Source: Incurvaria masculella
Lineage: Eukaryota; Arthropoda; Insecta; Lepidoptera; Incurvariidae
Direction: 5' to 3'
NCBI GenBank assembly: GCA_946894095.1
Contig: OX335642.1
Location: 21,897,021-21,961,020, forward strand
DNA length: 64,000 nucleotides
Shown here: positions 18,973-30,384 of the stretch, piece by piece
How positions within the stretch are numbered: the stretch's first letter is position 1
How the letters are laid out: each line of letters begins with the position of its first letter
Notes under the pieces: generated by a model
Database searches by the model: none
The model's input: the letters and a program-made list of their open reading frames with translations, nothing else
What the model was told of the DNA's origin: nothing
Program-made: the position numbers and the translations under genes

Positions 18973-20898
18973 ATAAATGTCTTAAGTAGGATGTGTTAGG
19001 GAGGAGTCAGAAATCTCCTACAGTCAGGACATTTTTTTTAAATATGCTCTGTACCCACGGGTGGCGGAATTGGTAGACGCTCTTCCCATGAAACTGCACC
19101 AAGGCCCTACACTTATGAGGTAGTTCTTTGTACAACTTTATTTTTTTTATTTAATGTTTCCTTGCTTCACGGCACGTTATTAATTTCATATTCGTTTAAC
19201 CAAAAAGCTTGAACAAGTTATTATTAATTTAGTAAACAAGCTGAACTCCTAAATTAACATTTACGTTTCCATCAATGGATTCGCCCTCCAACAAATATAC
19301 AACTCTACGCCCACAAACTTCGACCCACATCACGATTTTTCATTGAAAATCCTGCCTTTATCAATCCTTCAACAATGGCTGGCTGAAACGCTATTCACCA
19401 AATCCACTCCACCTTGCCTCACGCAGCCATTGTCGGGTAGAGACCTTCAATATTAAGCATTATAACAACACAGTTGTTATCAACACGCCTCTAGTTTTAG
19501 GGTTAGGCAGAGGCATCAGTGCTGAAAAACAATGAATATGCTGTGTGGGTTTTGGTGTTGGGTGGGCGCTCTATCAAATCTGCCTACCCCTCCGGGAAAG
19601 CTTTAATGTATGTATCTCGGAACTCACCGCTTCCATATTGGGCTGAGCAACAGCTAGACGACACGCATTAGGAGACATTAGGAGTATCTTTCTGTGTGCC
19701 TAAAAATAACTTAGGTGAAACTATTTCGGCATTAGTTAACAGGCTAAGACCGAATCTAGATTATGTTGTGGGACCTGCCATTAAAACAAGGCCGATATTA
19801 GTTAACCGTCAGTAACTGAGAACGGAACTAGGTAGATATTCGATGACTGGTGTCAAATGAGATCTAACCTTGGTCGACATAAGTCAACCGCTCGGAACTG
19901 GGACCGAATATGTCGATCTCCGGGACCCGAAAGCGATACCTTTTCTGCTTCTGCGTTCGCACACCTCTCCGACATTCCGCGCAAAATAATTACAAGGCTG
20001 TGAAGAGAAAGGATTCAAATTACAAAACAATTAGAGTGTATTGACCATAACTAAGGTAATACACGTTTCTGAGACTCTCAAACAGAATCCAAACCACCGT
20101 TCTTTCAGAATTTGATTTCACTTTGTCTACCCCAAAACTATGATTGAGTAATTAAATCTATAAGTATTTAGGGTTGCCTACCTAAAATAAACCCCTATCA
20201 ATTACCCCAGCGGCTTCCTTTCCATCCACCTCTCAGGCGGTTTTTCACAGCCGATTTTTTCATAGACTGTTATCTGTAGAAACTTTTTATCCGATCCAAT
20301 AGTAGAAAATAGCGCGCAAATGTTCTTGGTTGTGCGCCATAGTAGAAAACGAAGAATGCTAAATGACGACAGAATAATATTATAAATGATTTGTTTTCTT
20401 TTTGTGTAAGTTTTTAGCTTAAAGTGTTATTTCTCGTCTGATATTTAAATCCATTTGCTACTTAAAATATAGTATATAGGTGCATTCCATTCTTAAAATT
20501 ACTTTCCATGCGTGTCGTAAGAGCTGACTAAGGGATTCTTTGTTCATTATTTAGAATCCGCGCTAAACAGAAGGTCTCTTTCCTTACTTACTAGGTGGCA
20601 AGGCTAATCCTGCCCAGTTTCGTACCATGGCATTTAATGAACTATTTTCGGAGCGGTAATGAAAATTTACCGCATTTTCCATGCAGCTCAAAGTAGCTGT
20701 GTAGCGAAGCTTGAACATTGCGTCTCCGTTTCAGGTGGGGCAAAAATGCTTTCATATGTCCTGCTGTTCTCCTGTACAGGTCGGATTTCTCAACCGATTG
20801 TCGTGAAATTTGTAAATAGAGATTTACAAGTATTTACAAATGTAACATTTTAAAAAAAATTCAAATGTTAAAAACGACAGAATCGCAGGGTCTACACC
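18973..20898. other. Intergenic; tRNA-Leu-like motif and a repeat remnant
   Basis: 19061-19100 carries GTGGCGGAATTGGTAGACGC (see findings). 19495-19620 has 'GGTTAGGCAGAGGCATCAG' and 'TCTGCCTACCCCTCCGGG', which I associate with lepidopteran retroelement debris. The remainder shows nothing recognisable. Confidence 0.4.
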
Positions 20899-21260
20899 TT
20901 TTTTTTATGCAACCTGAGATGAATGGCTAATACCAAACAACTACCGTTATGATATTTGCCCAATACACCACATTTCCGAAAGAATTAGGTGCCATGCCAG
21001 GACCTTCCCTTTAATAACACGACTACATTGAACTGGATGGAAAACACGGTCAATGTTTTCATCTCCGCATCGACCATCTTTTCATCCAATGCGATGGTAC
21101 CAACCCGGGCGGGCTTAAACCCTACCACCTAGTAGGGGAGGGGACTAATGTAAAATGCACTAATCCAACTCAGAAAGAGAAAGAAAGTGGGGCGTGGATT
21201 TGAACCCAGACCTCTGATATGCTAGACGAGTCCCCGCGGCCCTAGGCTACACGCCGCTCG
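20899..21260 (-). mobile_element. tRNA-derived SINE, near full length
   Basis: Minus-strand copy from an A-rich tail (TTTTTTTATGCAACCTGAG on plus) to the tRNA-like head (B-box complement GGATTTGAACCC near 21197). The same family as 49480-49869. Confidence 0.75.
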
Positions 21261-21660
21261 TTTAACAGCTTCAATAGTTCACGAATGCGGAAATGTAGCC
21301 GCGGAACCGTTCGGCCGTCTCTTTATTCGTCAACTCACACCGATTCGCACTCCGGACCAATTGAAGCGGCCCGTTAAGGGTCCGCCCAGCCTCTGCACGT
21401 TTGCGAGTGCTGAATTGACCGCAGAAAAGATGGGGTCGTTGCGGTCCCCTCCGCCGCCTCACCTCACCACCTCACCTACCGCCCGCACGCTCGACCCACC
21501 TGCGGAGAGCTGGGTTGAATATTGATGGCTCTATGAGGGTGCAACGGTACATAATTATAATTATAACTAGTGCAGACCAACTTGATTTTTTTAATTTATC
21601 GGCCCCTCTGCAGAATAACATTACGCTTATGATACTTTTGAGATTACCGCGGTCGTTAGA
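21261..21660. other. GC-richer spacer, nothing recognised
   Basis: 21261-21510 is GC-rich and open in several frames by composition; no gene recognised. CATTACGCTT at 21619 recurs just after the foldback at 21860. Confidence 0.35.
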
Positions 21661-21859
21661 CATGTTTGAAAAATGTTACGGCTTTTCACGCGGCAGGAAG
21701 ATACATTCTCCGACGTTTCGAGCCAATCATTCAGCCCGTTGTCAAGGAGGCATCCGCCGCGTTCGTACGCCTCCTTGACAACGGGCTTAATGATTGGCTC
21801 AAAACGTCGGAGAATGTATCTTTCTGCCGCGTGAAAAGCTGTAACATTTTTCAAACATG
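21661..21859. mobile_element. Foldback element, 91-bp arms, 17-bp loop
   Basis: Arms 21661-21751 and 21769-21859 are reverse complements with four mismatches (about 96% identity). Begins CATGTTTGAAAAATG. Non-coding, MITE-like and recent. Confidence 0.85.
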
Positions 21860-21984
21860 ACATTACGCTTTCCCATCTTCTCTTACTCTTAAGCCTACTC
21901 CCTGCAGTAACTTACAATAACGGTTGTTTATTATCAACAGTAATTCGTGGAAGGAATCAAGAGCCACCCACATATATAAAAAAA

Positions 21985-22290
21985 TCGGCCAAGTACGAGT
22001 CGGACTCACACACGAAGGGTTCCGTACCATCGTACAAGATTTAACACAAAACAATGCGTTTTTTTTATGCCCCCCTTTAATTATTATTATTTTTTAATTT
22101 TACCTATTTGTTGTTATAGCGGCAAAATTAAGACACATTCTGTAAAAATTTCAGCTTCCTACCTGTTACGGTACATGAGATACAGCCCTGTGACATACGG
22201 ACGGACGGACGGTCGGACGGACGGACGGACGGACAGCGGAGGCTTAGCAATAGGGTTCCGTTTTCACCATTTGGGTACGGAACCCTAAAA
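21985..22290 (+). mobile_element. Family C repeat, copy 2
   Basis: Complete copy from CGGCCAAGTACGAGTCGG to TTTGGGTACGGAACCCTA with an expanded ACGG tract (about 22196-22236). Confidence 0.8.
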
Positions 22291-22509
22291 ACAGCCATCC
22301 TAAACCATCCTAAAACAGCTCCCTCCTTACTAGGAGGAATGTTAAATGAGGTTCATATAGTTTGATTTATATATTTAGTTAGATTAAGCTAATGTGCCTA
22401 CCCAGGCAATTTGTTGTTGGCACTCGCTTATATTTACCCCATTTGGGTTCTGTGTACCTCTTTAAATATGCAATAAATTATTTGATGTTAATTTTAGGTT
22501 AATTCCACC

Positions 22510-22690
22510 CAGGTTGGTACCATCGCTTTAAATGAACAATGGTCGAAGCGGCAAGGAAAGTTGTCCGTGCTTTCCATCCAGTTCAGCTGTGCAATAAAGG
22601 GAATGTCCTGACATGGTACCTAATATCATGACAGTAGGTGTGGTAGTAGCCATCCATGACCAGTTACATAAAAAACTGGTTCTTAAGTTC
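22510..22690 (+). mobile_element. SINE body/tail fragment
   Basis: Plus-strand partial copy: 'GTTGGTACCATCGC', 'GGTCGAAGCGGCA', 'TTTCCATCCAGTTCA', 'CCTGACATGGTACCTAAT', ending CCAGTTACATAAAAAA. The tRNA-like head is missing. Confidence 0.65.
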
Positions 22691-23599
22691 CTTGCGAGAG
22701 AAATACGATTCGGTTTTGCACTTTTCAATAAATTTACATCCATACCATCACGCCGCTTTCTCGGAGAGGCAGGCAGTGATTATATATAGCCATGCGGTAT
22801 GACCACACCATGCTTTTTAGCTTCCCTTTACATTACGTATTTGAAACCATTACGGGCAGACTTTTACGAAGTACTGCGACGATATGGTTATGGTATTATG
22901 TCTCTCTCTCTTGCTCTCTCTAGCCCAACTTATATAAGCAGCTACACTTTAACCTTTTAAGAATAATACTAAATATCAAATGAAATAACATCATCCATTT
23001 CTGCCCTGTACCAAGTTCTCCTGAAGATGGCTAAAGACGGTTCATTTCTCTGCGGGGACGAAGGTCAGGATACCTACAGCCAGTGCCGTCTCGCTAAGCC
23101 GAATCTCTTGAGAACCCAAAATATAATAGCACAAACATGCATATCGAGGTAGGTAGTATATACTCTAGAATTGTCTCATACGCCCATACTATGTGTTTTG
23201 AAAATATTAAAAATATCAGCTTCTTTCAAAGCCCATCTTTATTAATATAGGTGAATTTTTCGATTGTGCCTTCATGGCCTAATCCGAAACTAAAAGAAAT
23301 AGCCAAAAATACTCAAACGAGTCACAAGGACAATTTTGATAACAACTAAAAATGCTTTATTAGGTTTTAATAAAAATATATTTTTCATCCCTGGAGTGAG
23401 TTCGATTCCCGGCTAGAAATATTATATATTTCTAAATATATATATTTTTTCTAAAATCCAAAGTGCAGTTTTAGTTAGCTAGTTAGAATATTTTCACAAT
23501 TTTTTTTTTGCCATGAAGACACTTGAAAAATTAACCTGTATGATTCTTCTGTATACATGTGCACGTCATTGAACTCCTCCTAAGCGGTTGGACCGATTT
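22691..23599. other. Intergenic, nothing firm
   Basis: A 41-codon ATG frame (23026-23152) ends in a donor-like GAG|GTAGGT, but nothing supports it as an exon. 23390-23430 has a B-box-like GAGTTCGATTCCCGG from a likely SINE relic. Confidence 0.35.
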
Positions 23600-23890
23600 T
23601 AATACCATATGGGAACTAGGTGCCATGCTACAGCCTTCCTTATACTGAACTGGATGCAAAATACGAACAATTTTCATCGACCCATCTTTTAATTTTATGC
23701 GATGGTACCAAGCCGAGCGAGATGAACCCTACCGCCTAGTAAGTAAGGAAAGCTCGTAGCAGCGAGCCCGACTCTGCCGAATGGAGTAGTCGACAGCCTT
23801 TTGTGCTTGAGACAATGAGCCGGCTTTGATCCCCAGCGCTGGTAGGGCATTTGTTGTTTCGGAGAACTCCTGAAATTTCAGGATTGATTA
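23600..23890 (-). mobile_element. SINE variant, diverged
   Basis: Minus-strand body with 'GGGAACTAGGTGCCATGCTA' and 'GCGATGGTACCAAGCCG', joined to a different head (complement of GGGGATCAAAGCCGGCTC near 23820-23840). Confidence 0.5.
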
Positions 23891-24676
23891 TTTATCGGGA
23901 AAGGCTATTTAGAAGGAAAATCGAATACTATTGTGCGATACAAATGTAAAGGCGATGTACTAATGATTTCGCAGATACCTTAGAGTTAAGTTATTAATGA
24001 GAATATTAATAATTTCGCTCAAGGCGCCTATTAATAACTAGGTAATTAAAAAGCACAGAAGATTCTCTTCTATACTTTACTTTGAGTCGCCAACAGTTTT
24101 ATGACTACGATCTCACGTAAAATCTAAGCACCTCAGAATAATTAAAAAGTGTTACATAAAAAATCTGTATCAATTATGTGGAGAACGCACAGAAGTGTTG
24201 AAAATTGTACTAGAATCTTGATAATTCGTGTGAATGAACTGAATAATAAAAAAAGTCACTTTTATTACTTGAATGCGCGAAAATCTAAAATTAAGCAGTC
24301 AGGTACTTGGATGCAATAAAAAATGTGTGTTTAATCGACTGACAAGGATGACAGCACAATTTTGATTTTGGTAAAAAAACAGTGAGGAATGTGGGCAGCT
24401 CTTTCAGTGTCAATCCATTTGCATTGGATTGTTCCGAACGCGACCTAACGGTCAGTCTGCTTTTCCCACTCTTTCTGCGAGCGCATGTCTCCTCGCAACG
24501 CTCCGCCGCGCGTGTACCATAAACATTTTCGATCCCTGCCATAATCAGAAGAAACAAGCGCAAGCACGATCAGCTCTTTTCTGGGAAGTGAACTGGTGCC
24601 TATGGAATTCTCCACATCCATATTTTATTCGGGAAATATACAGTTTTACAAATAAACATAGAAAAGAGCATAAAGA
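23891..24676. other. Intergenic, nothing recognised
   Basis: AT-rich with one GC-richer patch near 24430-24540. No supported gene. Confidence 0.35.
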
Positions 24677-25390
24677 AAAAAATTGTAACTTAAAATTGAC
24701 TTAGTAAAGGAACTGAAAAGATAGAAACAAGTTGAAAAATTAAATATTTGTTGTGTTTGAATGATCATGGTTGACAGTGTTTACAAACGCAGTCGGAGGC
24801 ATCAAATAGCCCCAGTACGTTCCATAGTAATAGACTAACGATTTTATGGATTATTTCGGTGGAGCAAGAAAATACGTGGTGGGGGAAGTTCCAATATCCT
24901 ATCTTTTATTTTTATGTATAAAGTGGGGTATTTTTCTCGTTCTCGGTGTCACCAATCATCATGAAATTTACATAGGTACACTTTCAATGAATTTAATAAG
25001 AAAAAAATGTAAATCATAGTTAATGCACAATATGAATTATATAATGATATATTATATATTTCCCAATACATTCCATTATTAATAACTAGCGATTTCTTAG
25101 TGATATGGGTATAGCAAAAATATACTTATTGAGACAAATTATAATCTCCTAACTGTCATATAATAAATACGAAAGTAAGTTTGTCTGTTTCGCGAACACA
25201 ACCGACCATCGTGAAATTTGCATAGGCACACCATTAAAAATATAAATCGTAGTTAATGTATCTTATGCCTCCGACTGCGTTTGTAAACACTGTCAACCAT
25301 GATCATTCAAACACAACAAATATTTAATTTTTCAACTTGTTTCTATCTTTTCAGTTCCTTTACTAAGTCAATTTTAAGTTACAATTTTTT
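24677..25390. mobile_element. Foldback element with identical 126-bp arms
   Basis: Arms 24677-24802 and 25265-25390 are exact reverse complements over all 126 bases, separated by 462 bp. The interior holds two diverged direct repeats around 'GTGAAATTTGCATAGG' (about 24968 and 25210). No coding capacity seen. Confidence 0.85.
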
Positions 25391-25525
25391 ACGCTGTCGG
25401 GTTTTTTATATTTTTAAATAATTTGTTTTATTTTAATTATTTTTAGTTTTCGTAGAGCATGCATTTATCATTTAAATATCTGCACGTTAATAAATTCCAA
25501 CGAAAGTAAGGTTAGGTATTATTAT

Positions 25526-25900
25526 GAAACCTGACATGATGGCTAATGTAACACAACTACCGTCATGATATAAGCCTAATTCAACAAATTCCAGAAGGAA
25601 TTAGGTGACAGGCCAGGACCTTCCTTTACCCAGAATCACGGCTGCACACGGATACCATGGGTGGAAAATACAGACAATGATCTATTGCCACTTCGTTCAT
25701 AGTTTTTCCTAATGCGGTGATACCAACCCAGGCGGGCTTAACCATGTCACCTAGTAGGGTAAGGTGACCTGCAGTTTTACATGGGTTCCGAACCATGAAC
25801 CACTCGCAAGATAAAGTGGTGTATAACAGCTGCGATAATTTTAACCCATAACCTCTTGCATGAAAGGCAATATTTTAGTCCCTACACTACGAGGTGTAAC
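25526..25900 (-). mobile_element. tRNA-derived SINE, diverged full-length copy
   Basis: Minus strand. 'GAAGGAATTAGGTGACAGG', 'ACCAACCCAGGCGGGCTTAA' and 'GTTTTACATGGGTTCCGAAC' match the family; the tRNA-like head is at about 25840-25900. Confidence 0.65.
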
Positions 25901-26036
25901 AAATAGAGTTTTTTGATTGATATTAAAACAAAACTACATTTTCTAAAAGTTTCTTCATGTTATCTTTAAGGCTTTAATGAAGTCATCAGTTCATAGAATG
26001 AGATTCCCTCATTCAACGAATTTTGATGATATGCCG

Positions 26037-26257
26037 ATATATACAAGGTTTTAGTGGAGGTATGGTCCAAACGTTAACGTATTCCTTGGCATATTTGAAA
26101 CAAAAAGGATATACATTTTATTTGTAGGTATTTGAAATGTATGGGGAGGATCTTTTTCAAGTCGTACAACAAAATATCTTCTACCTTTTTAGCTCCAAAT
26201 ATGCCGAGGAATACGTGGTTAGCTTTTGGACCATATCTCTGTTAACACCCTATATAT
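26037..26257. mobile_element. MITE-like element with about 60-bp terminal inverted repeats
   Basis: Arms 26037-26097 and 26196-26256 pair imperfectly ('TATGGTCCAAA', 'GTATTCC(T/C)(T/C)GGCATATTTG'). TA flanks and a CAGGGTGTTAAC-like right end suggest a mariner-related MITE. Confidence 0.65.
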
Positions 26258-26350
26258 GGTTTTTTTAGAATCTCCCTCTCATCATCGTTGATTACAAATA
26301 CACTAAATTTATAAGCGAACAGTTCGACACTCAAATCCTGTGGTTATATA

Positions 26351-27385
26351 CAGGGTCCGTCACTCAAAGTGTTACTAATTGAAAATGATGTTATTTAGTT
26401 AATTGAAGTACGGTTCGTTAAAAATTATATCACAATAAAACATTTAATTTTAAGACAATCATTGTTATTGTTCGATATAGCCTCCTTTGATCCATGGATA
26501 AGAGCTTTCTGAGACGATGCTGAGTGTTGTTGGAACGTTTCATACTGCATTGTTTACACGTGCACATGATATGAGCGCCTCATTTAACACCTTTTGCACA
26601 CACTTGCTGGTTGACTTTGACGCCCTTCTCGATAAACACGAGTGAATAGCGACCATTTGCGGTCACTGCAGCCGAGACCATAACAGAAGCGGGCGCTTGC
26701 TTACGAACGGGAACTCCATCGTCGAAATTCTCGTTGGATTTGCCCTGTAGCCAAACGCGAAAATGTTGTTTGTTTATATTCTGTTAGACAGTAAACATTT
26801 TTTCATCAGAAAAAACTATGTTTTCCAGATCGCCACGCAAGACTTTCTTTGATTGAGCTCTTTGTAGTCGAACTGCCTTCTGCGCTGAACTAAGATGCTG
26901 TAATTTTTGTATCTTGTTGGTAGGGCTTCAGTTGCATTTCTTTTTATTTCAGTATGCGCCGATTACTTGAGTCGGGTATTGTCTGACTTTTCGCAAATTT
27001 TGCAGAACACTGGTGAGGATTTCCTTGAATTTGAGCCTTTACCTTTCGAACCATATCATGTGATATTGCTATTTTCGGATGATCGCCTCTATGCCGTTTA
27101 GCAATGCTAGGTTATAACGCTTAATGGTTCGATGCACTAACATTTCGTTTACATGTAAATGTCGGAGCTCCCGAACGATGACTGGTTGTGATTTTCCGGT
27201 CAAATACAAAACGTTCACAATGTTAGGTTTAATATCCATTGCGAAAGTTTATTATACAATTCAAATTTGTTCCCGCTCTTTTCGCCCACTTAAAAACAAT
27301 GAAACAAATTGACGTGTCACCAAAATTTTGCGTGCTGACATTATTATTTTGAAAATAGAAGTAACAGTTCAAGTGACGGACCCTG
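26351..27385 (-). mobile_element. Tc1/mariner-type transposon, degenerate, TA target duplication
   Basis: Ends CAGGGTCCGTCACT in inverted orientation (26351-26364 and 27372-27385), flanked by TA on both sides. 1035 bp with a broken transposase on the minus strand. A detached end of the same family is at 36910-37042. Confidence 0.85.
26480..27239 (-). pseudogene. Mariner-type transposase pseudogene
   Basis: From an ATG at 27239 the minus strand reads an N-terminal helix-turn-helix-like segment (GKSQPVIVRELRHLHVNEM), then in another frame the catalytic-domain signature SDEKMFTV (about 26795-26815) and PASVMVSAAVTANGRYSLVF. Several in-frame stops and frame changes interrupt it, and the second and third catalytic Asp blocks are not recognisable. 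Not functional. Confidence 0.75.
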
Positions 27386-27387
27386 TA

Positions 27388-28728
27388 GTAATCGCTTTGA
27401 TCACAGGATTTCATCCATGCATAAACTAACTGCTAGTTAAAATTCAATAATCTCCATAATAACCATGATTATAATATTTATATCCACTACTTCATAAGAC
27501 TGGAAGTTGTCTCTTGACTGACAGCTTTGAATGTGAGTCAAAAGCATTGTTAAAGCCATTTTTATTTAATTATTGGGCTAGTTAAGTTCCAGTTTCACAG
27601 ATTAGAACTTTAGCTGGATGCGGCGAAAGAGACCTGGATTCATCGTTTGCAAATATATGTGGGTCCGAGGTCCACAATCGCCCGATCGAATGTGTTACCT
27701 TGGAGCTTATAAACTGTTACATCCCAACTGAGCGTTTATTGTTTTTCTTGCCTCCAAAGCCCATCAAAATATAACGTTCATGATTTAATCCGTACATGAA
27801 CTCCTGGTTTATTATTTTCAATAATATAACGTGTTAATAATATGTGATATATGATGATAAACCCAACTTTGGCAAAGCCGTGCTTTTCCTTCCCACTGCT
27901 CCCAAGAACGCACGATTAAAGATCAGCGATATTATGATGACGATCATATCTAATGTACCCTATGTAACATAAGTCCTCATCAGGGGGCTGACGACATCTT
28001 CATGGAAAGTTTTCTTATCTTTGGTAAAGCTTTTAGATATTATCAGATTGGTACCGACTTTGGTCACCACAGTATCTCGGCACTGTAGAGTCGCCCTCTT
28101 GTGGAACAAGCGGACCTTCCCCAGCGTGACACCCATTGACAACGGAAGTATGGATTTATGAGCTGTGCAGGTGCAGAATGCTGATAGTAATGCAATGATG
28201 GTGATATCGGTCTATGCGGCGACCGAGAATGTCGAAAATCTATCTGACTATCGCCCGGATCCACCACTTCCAGTTACAGACATCCCAAAGTTATCTTTCG
28301 GTTACACCATATAAATATGCAATGTAACCGAAACTACATTCCATATAGCTGGAGGTAGTGAAAAGAGGAGTATATGACCTGAGTTGGTGTGACAAGCGCG
28401 CTTGCGTAAACAAAAATCATTTGAATTAATTTTTAACGTTGAATATTTTGATGTTTTTGGAATTTCTTATTCCAAATTACATTTAAACATATAAGTTGCA
28501 TACCTTTTTTTAAACTATTTAGAAAACCCTTTAGTTTGATACCCCACTCGATAGGTTTCAAGAAAAAAATATATTTGAAAACACATAATTTGGCGCCAAA
28601 AATCAGCCATGATTTTTCTTATGATTTTGATATACCCAGTGTCACTCTCACAATTTAGACGAATCTAACGATACCTCTCAAGCTAAAATCCATCAAGCCG
28701 TTTAGGCTGCAGGGGGCGACAAAGAAAT
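27388..28728. other. Intergenic; retroelement-like tail at its end
   Basis: 27388-28440 shows nothing recognisable. 28600-28728 resembles the 3' tail of a microsatellite-ending retroposon ('CTCTCAAGCTAAAATCCATC' before the ATAC repeat). Confidence 0.4.
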
Positions 28729-28764
28729 ATACATACATACATACATATATACATACATACATAC
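28729..28764. repeat. (ATAC)n microsatellite
   Basis: About nine ACAT/ATAC units, interrupted once by ATAT. Probably the tail of an inserted retroposon. Confidence 0.85.
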
Positions 28765-28931
28765 ACTCGAAAAACATAACCCTCCTTCTTTCGCAGTCGG
28801 GTAATGACATAGAACCAATGAAATTTTCACATAAAAATAATATCATATAAAGGTGGCGTTCAACATAAGACAGTAAAAAATAATAATAATCGAAATTAAC
28901 AAAAGTTAATTATTAAAATATTTCGATATAT

Positions 28932-28962
28932 AACGATATATTTAATAATTAAATATATCGTT
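28932..28962. repeat. 31-nt AT-rich palindrome
   Basis: AACGATATATTTA, 5-nt loop, and its exact complement, directly before the direct repeat at 28960. Confidence 0.7.
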
Positions 28963-29059
28963 AAAATATTAAACTAGATTCGAAAATAAATAATTAAAAT
29001 TGATAGTTTCCCGCCAAAAATTGTCATAATTTTTAACAGTTCAATAATATTTTTTTATA
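28960..29059 (+). repeat. About 100-bp direct repeat, copy A (copy B at 31508-31603)
   Basis: Both copies carry 'TTAAACTAGATTCGAAAATA' and 'TTGATAGTTTCCCGCCAAAA', with only a few mismatches, 2.5 kb apart. Could be two insertions of one short element; no LTR features (TG..CA) seen. Confidence 0.75.
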
Positions 29060-29761
29060 TACTATGCTAAATAAAAAATAAAAAATATCCCCTACAAGAG
29101 AATGTTTATGGGCGCGGTAGGGATATAAAAATAATTCCACGTTGATGATGGTAGTGCACACGCGAACACTCGGGCAGTGGAGCGAAAAACAAATTTGTGA
29201 AAGTTTTCACCTGCAGCTGCAGCGTCGGGCGAAGCGCGCTCAACATCGATGTCGAGTGACGCGTTATGTCTTCGCAAGTGGGAACGAACCACACATACAA
29301 TCAATTATAATTATTATCTGTAGAATTAGCGTTATTCGTCGACAGTGATTAGAACTCTCGGGGCAGCGATAGAAGACCGCTAAACTAGGGACTCTCTGAT
29401 GTGAGTGTAATCTACAGACACTCACATTTTTAAAAAATAAATAAATAATTAATTTTTATTTTTATTCATACTATAGGTAAATTAAGTACACTCAGATACG
29501 TGGATACATGGTTGCAAGATATACAAATAAAAACAAATATTTTTCTTTCTATTTTGAATAATTCTATAAAATTATTATGAATTTTTGAATTGAAATTATG
29601 AAATTACGAAATTTCACGAGAATCGGTTCAGAAATGCGACCTGTTAAGGAGAACAGCTTAGCCGAGTGAACTGCAAAAAAAATTTCTCTCAAGTATGACA
29701 ATTCGTTTATTTATTTTTTTTATAAATAGAAACATTCTTAAGTGGAATCACAAATTGGTAA
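29060..29761. other. Intergenic with a GC-rich, TATA-bearing patch
   Basis: 29115-29300 has GATATAAAAATAA followed by GC-rich sequence, resembling a promoter/first exon on the plus strand, but no coding start can be supported. 29610-29650 contains the AGAATCGGT...GAAATGCGACCTGT motif also seen three times at 61855-62160. Confidence 0.35.
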
Positions 29762-30384
29762 TTGTTTATTGTTTATTCATTATCCATAGACAGTACACTG
29801 CACTCGGATTTGTCATAATTTTTTAATCCTTTTATCATTAGCCAGTTCGGCAATCCCAGCGAAGTAGAACTGGCAAGAAACTCCGCTGGTTTTTTTTTTC
29901 AACGTCCACTTAGTCTAAGTTTACAAAAGAATTAATATCATATGCAACAGTTCATGACAAATATCAGTTTATTTGTAAAGACTATGCCCGCCATCTAATA
30001 TGTTGCCAATTGGAGCAAGCCAGTCCCCACAAACAGCAACCGTTCACGAGCATCACGCCGGGCTCAGCCATCGCCTCTGTCAACCATATTTTAGGGAAAG
30101 AGGAGACCCGAACCTAGCGTCGCCGCAAGCAAAGACCTTAAAGCGAGGCACTACTCCAGTGGCAACATGAAAAAATTGTGAAAACTTTGTACGATTTAGT
30201 TTTAATACAATTATTTCTGCCATGAACTACTACAGTGACCTCTAAACAAAGAGTCAAAATACATAATACATTATTATTCTTACAGCTAAAAAAAATATTT
30301 AATATTCACCCTTTAAATGCTACCACCTACAGAAAATTAAGAGTACAATGGTTTGAGAGCAACCTGTATAATAATAATATATAT
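29762..30384 (-). mobile_element. Dispersed repeat family R, copy 2
   Basis: Inverted relative to 5988-6572 and similar along its whole length, so it defines a family at least 600 bp long. No protein-coding signature recognised. Confidence 0.75.

Noticed and set aside
19061..19140. Possible tRNA-Leu gene
   Set aside because: Only the D-arm part matches; no anticodon stem, T-loop/B box or acceptor stem could be found.
22196..22240. Short tandem array resembling a CRISPR-like repeat
   Set aside because: It is the ACGG microsatellite inside a family C transposable repeat; no spacers.
23026..23152. 41-codon ATG frame ending in a strong donor-like GAG|GTAGGT
   Set aside because: No signal peptide, domain, promoter or partner exon; too short to stand alone.
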